A stretch of DNA of 36,155 bases from Planctomycetota bacterium (GTDB taxonomy: Bacteria > Planctomycetota > Phycisphaerae > WQYP01), in the NCBI GenBank assembly GCA_021798635.1, contig JAJZGH010000011.1:1-36155 (forward strand), in the 5' to 3' direction. The position numbers and the translations under genes are program-made. The notes under the pieces are model-generated. The model saw nothing but the letters and a program-made list of their open reading frames with translations. It made no database searches and was not told the DNA's origin. Positions 9,286 through 17,093 of the stretch are shown here, piece after piece (positions within the stretch are counted from its first letter, which is position 1; each line of letters begins with the position of its first letter).

Positions 9286-12200
9286 TCAATAATTGCGGCC
9301 AAACTGCCGTTTCTCGAATTCCTTCTGGATGATGATTCGCGGGCGAACCAGAATCAGCAGTACCAGATTGTCTTTGGTGGTGGAGCTGTTGGTGAACAGT
9401 CGATTAATAATTGGAATCTGGGAAAGCACGGGCACGCCGGCCTCAATGGTGGTTTCACCAGCCAGGCGTTCACCGCCCAGCAGGAGGGTTCCGCCGTCCG
9501 GCACTGAAACGGTCGTGGAAACTTCCGTAACCTGAGTCTGTGGCAACTGTACGAAACCGGGGAAGGCGGTGGCGGCAGCGCCAGTGGCGGTAGCCGGGTT
9601 CTGGCCAAGGATATTGAAGGTTTGAAGGCTTAACAACTGCGACAGCGATGGCTGAATGGTCATAATAACGTAGCGATCATCGGACGAAACCGTTGCCTGC
9701 ACAGATAAGCTTAAACCCGTAGTCAGAGGAAGCACATTCAGGGTGGTTCCCACAGCACCATTACCACCAAGATTTCCTCCACTGGCGTTTTGTGTAAAGC
9801 TTTGGACGTAGTTTTGCACGTCTTCCACGACCATGGTTGCCCGCTGGCCGTTAAACAGCGTAAGACGGGGAGCTTCGAGCAGCGTATTGCGTTTGTTAAT
9901 TTCGGTCGCATTTAGCAGTAGGTTCAACTGATAGTTGGAAAGAATACCACCGCTTAAGCTTAGCGAAGGGGTGGTATATGCGCCACCGATGGAGTTCGTT
10001 ACACCTGTTGTCTGAGGGCTGGCATACGTGGACGTATTATTCGTGATGGTGACCGGGCCGGCGATGGCCGCGTTGTTGGAACCGACACCAGCGACTGAGC
10101 CTATATTCGAACCGAACATATTCCCAAAGCCCAGACTCCAGGAGAAGCCGAAATCATTCAGGAAGCCGGTGGTTACGTAGAGGAACCGAGCGTCGATAGA
10201 AATTTCAACGGATCGGGTTTCACGCAGTTGCTTTAATAATCCCGAAACTTTTTCCAGGTTGCCGGGGGTCTGCGTGATAACCAACTGCCCGTTGATTTCG
10301 CGAACGGATCCAACCGTTCCACCATTGTCAATCCACGAATTTCGGGCCACGGTATTTTCAATAAGCTGGGTGATCTCGGTAACCATTTGGGCGCGTGTTT
10401 TGCCGGCTTGTTGTTGTCCGCCCTGGCCCCCGCCGGTACCCGAGAAGAGATTGGAACTGCCGCTGCCACCACCACCGCCGCCCGAGCTTCCGCTGCTGAC
10501 CTGCACGCCGCTGTTGCTGCTCTGATTTTGCAGATTAAAGGTCGGTGCGGTGAAGTTGGGGGCCTGAACCAGCAGATCCTGAATGTCAAATACGCGGGTT
10601 GTCTTCTGCTGTGCCAACTGATCATTGGTGGAAATGGTCAGTACGCCGCCGCTGATGCTGTAACCCAACTGCGTTCCACCGCTCCCCTCGGCCTGTTGCA
10701 GGACCAGCGAGAGGACTTTATTAAACGGTACGCCGCGTAAGGTTAAGCTGATGGGGGTGTTTTTCTGTACACCGGCGTTGCTCAATGCATTCCAGTTGAC
10801 AACAATATTGGCACCGGTCTGCTGCCGCAGTAGTCGGACCACGTCCGAGAAGGGCTGCTGATTGACCACAATGCGCGAGACATTACGCGCCAAAGCCAGA
10901 CGGGCTTCCTTGTCCGCCGGTGATTCGGAATTGTGCTGTTCCGCTTCCCGCATTCTGCTAAGTTCGGGCCAATCCTGCGGGTAAATTTCCAGATTGGGGT
11001 AGGGAATCATATATTCCTGTCCCTTGACCTCCTGCGCCTGTTCGGCTTCCGAACGCAGATGATGATAGTGATTCCAGGCATTGTATTGAATCTGATCAGA
11101 GACCATTTCCTGCATAAACAATGCGGTATTGTTCTGCGGATCAATCGCAATGACCTGATTGAGGGTATCCAGCGCCTGCTGGTACTGCATTTGTTTGAAG
11201 TACTCACGGGCCTGACCCATCAACTGGTTGATCTGCATCTGCCGGCGAACCGCCAACTGATGTTCAATTTCCATCTGGCTTTGTGTGACTTCCTTAGCAC
11301 GATTCGCCTGGGCAACGGCCTGGGCTTGAGCTTCCTGCTGCTGGATTACGGCCAGCTGTTGATCAGCACGGGCCTTCATTTCTTTGTAATCACCGGCCGT
11401 CAGAATGCCACGAGCAGCCTCAATAGTGGCCAAGCCGTCGTTAACATGATCTACCGCCTGAGGATATTTACCGGCCTGCATTTCCCCGGCAGAAAGCTGA
11501 AGGTCATTATCAAAGAGCACATGGGCACGCTGCGCCTGGATGGCCTGATCGTAAATCTGCTGGGAAAGCAAGCCTGGCGACTGTCCTAAAGCCAGCTTTT
11601 GGGCATTGCGAAGGCCCATTGCGGCAGCTTCGTTTTTCGGATCAAGTGCCAGAGCATTGTTATATAAGGCGACAGCCTGTTGATAGTTGGCGTTACGCAA
11701 ATCACCATCGGCGCGCACGACCAGTGCTGCGGCGCGTTCGCGTTCAATTTCCGCCAGGGAAGGTTTGGTTACCACTTGTGGCCGTGGAACCTGCATGGTG
11801 GGCGCAGGTGCTGTGGAGGCAGTCTGCGTGGTGGCCTTGGGAGCCGTCGTTGGGGACATGACCATCACTGGAACAGGACTTGGAGTTGGCGTTGGACCAC
11901 CCACCGTTGCCGGTGCGGGCTGCGCCTTGGTTACCGCTGGAGCCGATTGCTGTTGCGGCTTTGCCGTGGCGGCCTGCTGGGTAGTTTCAGTTTTGGCCTG
12001 GGTTGCAGCGGCCTGCTGAGCGGCCATGGCGGCGGTGGCTTGCCGAGCTTGTTCGGCTTGGTGCTCCTGAGTGAGTTGCTGGGCCAGAAGTTGTTGCTGC
12101 GACATCTGCTGCTGGTGTGCAAGTGTTGCGGCGGCCAGTGCTGCCGCGGCAGCTTTTTGAGCCTCCATCTTTCTTTCCGCTATCTTTTGCTGTTCGGCCA

Positions 12201-13230
12201 TGTGTGCGGCAGCGGCAGCTTTGGCCTGCTGGACTTTTTGTTCCTCCGCGAGTTTTTTAGCGGCGGCTTCCTGCGCCATCAGCTTCTGCTGGGCCGCTTT
12301 TTGCTGCTGAACAAGTTTTGCAGCGGCGGCAGCCTGCGCGACCTGCTGTTGATGTTGCTGCTGGGCCAGTTTTGCAGCGGCGGCAGCCCGGGCGAGTTGC
12401 TGTTGATGGGCAAGTTTCGCTGCGGCAGCTTCTTTCGCTGCCTGGCGATTTTTCATTGTCTGAGCGGCTTGTGTGGCGGCAGCTCGTTGCGCCTCCTGTT
12501 GATTTTGTTCCGCCAGCAACGTCTCTTTGGCTGCGGCAGCCTGTTGGGAAGCAGTTTGGACGGCGGCGGCTTTGGCCTGCTGGGCTGCTTCAAGCCGGCG
12601 TACCTGTTCCACGCGACGTTGAGCAATCATGTATTGATAATGCGGGATCAAATTGGCCTGGCCGCCGAGATCAACTCCGGACACTTGAATTTTGTTAAGG
12701 TCCGCTTCCGCCTGATCAAAGTTGCCGGCCTGATAGGCGTGCGTCGCGTCTTGAAGCAGCGACTTCATCTGCGGAGCCACTTGCTGCTGCTTGGCTTGAG
12801 TTAACGCCAAGTTGTCGGCGGCTTCACTTTTGAGCTGGGGTGAAACATCCGGGCTTTTAATCAGATATTGGAAGAGTTTGGCCGCATGGGCGTAGTGGCC
12901 GTCCTGCAGGGACGCGGTGGCGTTGTGGTACACCGTCAGATCCATCGACATGCCGGCAATGCCTGCATCCGCCTTTTGCAGAAGCGAAGCCAGACGCGTT
13001 TGATCCGCAGCACTGAGTTTGGACGGATCAATCGACAACAGCACCTGCTTGGCGGTCTGATACTCATGCTGACTGATCAGTTGCGTGCCGCGATCCAGAA
13101 GCGTCGTTGATGGCGACGCCTGGGCTTCCGCGCGGGCAATGGCAAAGGGCAGCAACGGAAGGCCCGCGCCCGCCAGTAAAGCTCCCGCGACGCCAATGGC
13201 AAGAATTTTTGATCGCTTCTGGGTATTCAA
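9286..13230 (-). CDS. Secretin (PilQ/GspD-like) with TPR and long Ala/Gln-rich coiled coil
   Basis: A 1314-residue outer-membrane pore protein. In order: a signal peptide (1-34), TPR-like helical repeats (about 40-190), a long Ala/Gln/Lys coiled-coil segment (about 205-430), a Pro/Thr linker, a second TPR set, an STN-like domain (about 790-880), a Gly/Ser-rich linker (about 905-940), and the secretin domain with the signature VPDGGTLLLGGE followed by GVPVLSQIPIINRLF near 1245-1275. PilQ and GspD are usually much shorter; the N-terminal half is an addition that could span a thick periplasm. The only in-frame start is TTG at 13230, with AGGAG upstream. It is the last gene of the operon. Confidence 0.88.
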   Translation of the reverse strand: MNTQKRSKILAIGVAGALLAGAGLPLLPFAIARAEAQASPSTTLLDRGTQLISQHEYQTAKQVLLSIDPSKLSAADQTRLASLLQKADAGIAGMSMDLTVYHNATASLQDGHYAHAAKLFQYLIKSPDVSPQLKSEAADNLALTQAKQQQVAPQMKSLLQDATHAYQAGNFDQAEADLNKIQVSGVDLGGQANLIPHYQYMIAQRRVEQVRRLEAAQQAKAAAVQTASQQAAAAKETLLAEQNQQEAQRAAATQAAQTMKNRQAAKEAAAAKLAHQQQLARAAAAAKLAQQQHQQQVAQAAAAAKLVQQQKAAQQKLMAQEAAAKKLAEEQKVQQAKAAAAAHMAEQQKIAERKMEAQKAAAAALAAATLAHQQQMSQQQLLAQQLTQEHQAEQARQATAAMAAQQAAATQAKTETTQQAATAKPQQQSAPAVTKAQPAPATVGGPTPTPSPVPVMVMSPTTAPKATTQTASTAPAPTMQVPRPQVVTKPSLAEIERERAAALVVRADGDLRNANYQQAVALYNNALALDPKNEAAAMGLRNAQKLALGQSPGLLSQQIYDQAIQAQRAHVLFDNDLQLSAGEMQAGKYPQAVDHVNDGLATIEAARGILTAGDYKEMKARADQQLAVIQQQEAQAQAVAQANRAKEVTQSQMEIEHQLAVRRQMQINQLMGQAREYFKQMQYQQALDTLNQVIAIDPQNNTALFMQEMVSDQIQYNAWNHYHHLRSEAEQAQEVKGQEYMIPYPNLEIYPQDWPELSRMREAEQHNSESPADKEARLALARNVSRIVVNQQPFSDVVRLLRQQTGANIVVNWNALSNAGVQKNTPISLTLRGVPFNKVLSLVLQQAEGSGGTQLGYSISGGVLTISTNDQLAQQKTTRVFDIQDLLVQAPNFTAPTFNLQNQSSNSGVQVSSGSSGGGGGGSGSSNLFSGTGGGQGGQQQAGKTRAQMVTEITQLIENTVARNSWIDNGGTVGSVREINGQLVITQTPGNLEKVSGLLKQLRETRSVEISIDARFLYVTTGFLNDFGFSWSLGFGNMFGSNIGSVAGVGSNNAAIAGPVTITNNTSTYASPQTTGVTNSIGGAYTTPSLSLSGGILSNYQLNLLLNATEINKRNTLLEAPRLTLFNGQRATMVVEDVQNYVQSFTQNASGGNLGGNGAVGTTLNVLPLTTGLSLSVQATVSSDDRYVIMTIQPSLSQLLSLQTFNILGQNPATATGAAATAFPGFVQLPQTQVTEVSTTVSVPDGGTLLLGGERLAGETTIEAGVPVLSQIPIINRLFTNSSTTKDNLVLLILVRPRIIIQKEFEKRQFGRNY

Positions 13231-13428
13231 GGCTACTACTCCTACATCCGAACATTAACTGTGGAACCGGCCCATGATCATGCACCGGACCCGATCAGAC
13301 TTCAAACTAAACAGCGTTCGGCACCAACCGTCCGCCAGGGTCTTGACCTCATAAAAACATCTACATGTTTTCCATGCCCTCTTATTTGTCAGGGCTTATC
13401 CTGCAACATCCCGCCGCTAAACCCCCGT

Positions 13429-13457
13429 ATCCTAAAACCGATTTTGTCCGCTTGCAA
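13429..13457 (-). promoter_or_regulatory. Possible internal promoter before the secretin gene
   Basis: In the 282-base gap upstream of the secretin, the minus strand shows TTGCAA (13452-13457), 17 bases, then TAGGAT (13429-13434). Both hexamers match consensus at four of six positions. The unusually wide gap in an otherwise tight operon makes a separate promoter plausible, but the evidence is weak. Confidence 0.3.
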
Positions 13458-13512
13458 CTACAATTCAATTTTTATCTTCCGTAAGAAACTCCCCGCCAGG
13501 GATATAACCCTC

Positions 13513-15417
13513 TCACGGATTGATATTCTGCCCGGTTTGCGGTGGCGGCGGCGCCCCAATTTCGTTGCTCAAATTATTGAGCTTTTGCAATTGCGGATCA
13601 TTGGAATCCCACTGTGAATTCCGCAGGTGCAATTTGTGATCCGGGCCGTCAAGAATTACATTAACGCTCTGGTCCACCGGTTGTTTTACGGCATCCACCA
13701 GCAAATAACCGGTCGAAAAGTTTACAAGTTTGGGTTTCAAGGTACCCTCACTGGTGATGACCGAGATGGACTCGCTGTTGCCAATCGGCTCGCCTAAACG
13801 CACGGTCTGACTACCGTCAAGCCACTGGCCGCGAACCCATTTGAACAATTGGAAGGAAACGGATCCGCGTGAAACCTGCGCGCTGGAGATAAAGAAATAC
13901 AGGTCGCTGTTGACGTGCATGGATGCGCTGGGCAAACTCCACGGCGATTTCAACCACTGTTGATGCCGCAGGGCAGGCTTATCCAGCCGGTTGGGGAAGT
14001 TAAACACCGGATTGTACATGACCACTCGAATTTCATAGCGATACGTATCGCCGGGAATTACATGCGTATCATAAAATCGGACCGGAACATCCGTCATATC
14101 CGTCAGACTTGCCGGGCCGGTGGTCGGAATCGAATTGGGGCCATTGACGCCCGGCGGCCCAAAGCCGCCGGGAAATCCATTGGGCATGCCGGAATAATTG
14201 CTATTGGCCGGCAAGGATTGGCCGGGCAACACCAGCGGCGGCAATTGAACCTGTTGCGACTGCTGGGCCTGTACCTGAAATGGTGACAAGGCGGGAGTTG
14301 TGGGTTGCTGCTGTTGATGTACCTGAGGCTGCGGCGGAGTGGGCATCCCCCCAGGAGGTCCGAAGCCACCGGGCGGCCCAAAAGCACCGGGCGGGGGCCC
14401 AAAACTGCCGCCGCCGGGAGGCGGGCTAAATCCGCCCGGAGGCGCGTTATTTATCGAATTTGTGGGACGGGGTCGCTGTGAATTAGGCGTTTGAGCAACT
14501 GCGCGCCGCTGAACCTGTTGCGTGGCATAAAAGGCGGGATCTAATATTTCAGAAACAATTCCATCTAATTGTCCCAGCAAGGTAGAACGCTGGCTGTAGC
14601 TCATGGCACTGAAATCCAGCGTGGGCAGAGGATTGAGATTAAGGCCTTTGATGGTCTTCCATCCGGACCATCGGCCATCGGCTAAAAGCCGCTGCCGACG
14701 GACGTCCACGCGGTAAAAAGCGGTGATGTGATAAGGCAACGGCAAGGGGGCCTCATTGGCCGTCAGCTTTTTATCCGTGGCAGTCAGGCTGGCCAGCCAT
14801 TTAGGCATGGAAAATGTGGTTTTAAGTGTTACCCAAAACATTCCCTTGGTCGGAAGATTACTTGCCACATTGAGATTATTAAATGCGTTCATATAATTAG
14901 CGGGCGCGGAATTGTTTAAAAAGCCGTTGTTCGCGGCACCGGCTCCTGCGGCACCCGGGGTTCCGGGTAAATAGACCACCGCCTGAGATTGACTGGCTTT
15001 TGGCATGGCGAGCGCGGGGGCGGAAGCCGACATGAATATCAATCCCTGGGCATGTCGCCCTGCGGTCATTTGTAAGGCCGTATTGTAGGGTGCGAATGGC
15101 ACGCGGGATACTGCTACCAGCGTTTGTGGCAGCGGACTGGATTGCTTGGCCACCAGATCTTTGACGTAATCAGGCAGATGACCAATGTTAATGGGGCGAT
15201 TCCGTTGTTTCTGAATTGCCAATTCCAGGGATCGCACCTGGGACGTGATAACCGTCCCCACATCCGCAGGCGCTACCATGGAACCGGATTGCACGGGCGA
15301 TGAAACCTGATTGGGATCATGCGCGAAATTCTTGTAAACCAGCCATCCTGCAAAAAGCACGCCGATTCCAAGAACGAGCTTTTCCACGTGTCGCTCTATG
15401 GGATTAATATTCTTCAT
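13513..15417 (-). CDS. Pilus/secretion inner-membrane protein, PilP-like position
   Basis: A 634-residue protein with one N-terminal membrane helix (about residues 16-33, LVLGIGVLFAGWLVY) and a large periplasmic part. Residues about 330-360 and 410-425 are Pro/Gly/Phe-rich with the FGPPGG motif shared with its two upstream neighbours. Near the C-terminus is a beta-rich region (about 500-600). I do not recognise a named domain. Its place between a PilO-like protein and the secretin is where pilP lies in standard pilM-N-O-P-Q operons, so a bridge between the inner-membrane complex and the secretin is inferred. I chose ATG 15417; TTG 15423 adds two residues. Confidence 0.6.
   Translation of the reverse strand: MKNINPIERHVEKLVLGIGVLFAGWLVYKNFAHDPNQVSSPVQSGSMVAPADVGTVITSQVRSLELAIQKQRNRPINIGHLPDYVKDLVAKQSSPLPQTLVAVSRVPFAPYNTALQMTAGRHAQGLIFMSASAPALAMPKASQSQAVVYLPGTPGAAGAGAANNGFLNNSAPANYMNAFNNLNVASNLPTKGMFWVTLKTTFSMPKWLASLTATDKKLTANEAPLPLPYHITAFYRVDVRRQRLLADGRWSGWKTIKGLNLNPLPTLDFSAMSYSQRSTLLGQLDGIVSEILDPAFYATQQVQRRAVAQTPNSQRPRPTNSINNAPPGGFSPPPGGGSFGPPPGAFGPPGGFGPPGGMPTPPQPQVHQQQQPTTPALSPFQVQAQQSQQVQLPPLVLPGQSLPANSNYSGMPNGFPGGFGPPGVNGPNSIPTTGPASLTDMTDVPVRFYDTHVIPGDTYRYEIRVVMYNPVFNFPNRLDKPALRHQQWLKSPWSLPSASMHVNSDLYFFISSAQVSRGSVSFQLFKWVRGQWLDGSQTVRLGEPIGNSESISVITSEGTLKPKLVNFSTGYLLVDAVKQPVDQSVNVILDGPDHKLHLRNSQWDSNDPQLQKLNNLSNEIGAPPPPQTGQNINP
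14341..14420 (-). repeat. FGPPGG-type repeat tract in the PilP-position gene
   Basis: A degenerate run of Gly-Phe-Gly-Pro-Pro-Gly codons, coding a flexible or polyproline-like linker. A further partial unit lies near 14141-14180. Confidence 0.8.
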
Positions 15418-15454
15418 GGGCAATCACCAAATTCCGTTCTGAACTTATGGAAAC

Positions 15455-16963
15455 TCAAGGTTGTGCCGTGGTGGTCTTCAGCAGACTAAGCCGGGCGCGA
15501 TACGCCGGGGGCATCAAAGGTTTATTCCACGGCGTGCAGAATAATGCTTCCATCAAAATGTCCACCCGAAGGACGGGAACCTTTCCATAGACATAGCCAT
15601 CGGTAATGGCGCGAATCGGGTCAACCGACGTCATGTTCATCTGCAGGACAGTATAACCGTTGTTTGCGCGGTAGAGTTGATTGATAAAGTCGTTGATTTT
15701 ATCCGCCTGCACAACCACACTTAGCGCCACCAGCGTGATCTGATGTTTGGCGTTGCTGAAGTGATTGGTCAATATGGCACCCATGGTTGCGCCGGCAGTC
15801 GCCCCCCCGGCCGCTGCGCCGCCGGGCACGCCCGGAAGACCGCCCGGAGGACCAAAACCGCCTGGCGGACCAAAACCACCCGGGGGACCGAAGCCCCCTG
15901 GAGGACCAAAGCTGCCCGGGGGGCCGAACCCGCCCGACATTGGGCCACCGGCAGCGCCTGTCGCTTGAGCCGGAAGCGCTCCTAAAAACAATCCGCCGTC
16001 AGGCACCAAGACCGCCCCGTTACCCGATTGCTGTGATTGCGATGCTTGTGCGCCCGTTAAGGCTGCGGGAGCGTCGGTGCCAATGGTAATGTGAATCAGT
16101 CGTTTAACCGGCGATGAACTGACATTCGGGCTGTTTTGATTCATGGCAACAATGGAACTGACAATATCATTTTGAATCCATGAATCGACGAAGGCCTCGT
16201 AAATTTGCGAGGAGGTCGGAAGATGTCGGCTTAGAACGAAATTCCGTTCCTGAAAGCTGGCCCGGTCAGCATACACTTTGCATTTTGAAGCCGCCAGAAA
16301 TACCTGGCGACGAATAATTGCATTCTCAATTTTGGTCTGCTCGGACGTGCTGGCCGTGCCGCTGCCGGCAAAGCCCTGGGGCATTGCATCCTGCATGCGT
16401 TTCAAACGGGCGTCTACCAGATTCGTGATACGTTCCGAGTTTGGCGGCGTGCCCGCGTCCAGCCGCGTCAGAAAGCAATAGTGGTTTCGCGTATTTTTTA
16501 CAAACAGACGCCGATACTGCCGCCGGAAGGCCCGCCTCGTGGTTAAATACCGCGGGGGATTGGGCAGCATTCGCGGCATGGGCATACCGGCAAGCAGGGG
16601 AATTTCATGGTGCTGCACATCTCTGGCGATCCGGCCCTGAGCGGTAAATTCGACGCGTCCCCACGCGTTCAGCCTGATATATTCCTGTTTAACGGACCTG
16701 GATTGCGACTCAATATAGGTCTGAACTTTCAGCCGCGCTGCAATAATCGGCGGTGTCACCGGGGCATTGTAACGCTTATGACCGGGAATATGGATCGATG
16801 TTGTCCGCAGACTCTGTGCCACCTGCGCCTGGGATAATGCCGAGGTCATTCTGCCACGAAGTTTCGCCCCCATGGAACTCAATGGATAGAACAGCACCAC
16901 CACGGACGCCAGGATCACAATGCCGCATATAATCGGTATCAGATTGGCCTTGATAAATTTCAT
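15455..16963 (-). CDS. Pilus assembly membrane protein, PilO-like
   Basis: A 502-residue protein with one N-terminal membrane helix (about 8-28) then a helical periplasmic region. Residues about 343-376 carry tandem FGPPGG repeats. After this, a segment with VALSVVVQADKINDFINQLY resembles the ferredoxin-like C-terminal domain of PilO/PilN proteins. The strong GGAGG site before ATG 16963 supports the start. It lies 37 bases upstream of the next gene and 130 bases after the PilM-like gene, in pilM-N-O order. Role inferred: part of the inner-membrane platform linking the cytoplasmic ATPase side to the secretin. Confidence 0.6.
   Translation of the reverse strand: MKFIKANLIPIICGIVILASVVVLFYPLSSMGAKLRGRMTSALSQAQVAQSLRTTSIHIPGHKRYNAPVTPPIIAARLKVQTYIESQSRSVKQEYIRLNAWGRVEFTAQGRIARDVQHHEIPLLAGMPMPRMLPNPPRYLTTRRAFRRQYRRLFVKNTRNHYCFLTRLDAGTPPNSERITNLVDARLKRMQDAMPQGFAGSGTASTSEQTKIENAIIRRQVFLAASKCKVYADRASFQERNFVLSRHLPTSSQIYEAFVDSWIQNDIVSSIVAMNQNSPNVSSSPVKRLIHITIGTDAPAALTGAQASQSQQSGNGAVLVPDGGLFLGALPAQATGAAGGPMSGGFGPPGSFGPPGGFGPPGGFGPPGGFGPPGGLPGVPGGAAAGGATAGATMGAILTNHFSNAKHQITLVALSVVVQADKINDFINQLYRANNGYTVLQMNMTSVDPIRAITDGYVYGKVPVLRVDILMEALFCTPWNKPLMPPAYRARLSLLKTTTAQP
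15830..15940 (-). repeat. Tandem FGPPGG repeat tract in the PilO-like gene
   Basis: About five tandem 18-base units coding FGPPGG or FGPPGS. Units differ at codon third positions, so they are not recent perfect duplications. Confidence 0.9.
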
Positions 16964-17093
16964 CCAAACCTCCAGCCAGGTGAATGATTCCCGATTGTTG
17001 GGACTTCATCCATCTCGCGTTATCGGCATACGTCTACACGCCACCAGAAAAAATCCGCCCCCTGGCGGAGTAGAACATATTTACATACATCAT

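Noticed and set aside
11680..12804. A 374-codon plus-strand open frame rich in Gly, Leu and Cys
   Set aside because: It is antisense to the repetitive Ala/Gln-coding segment of the secretin; its apparent composition comes from that repeat.
15743..15985. Short regular repeats that might be a CRISPR array
   Set aside because: They are 18-base coding repeats for FGPPGG in frame with the pilus gene and have no spacers.
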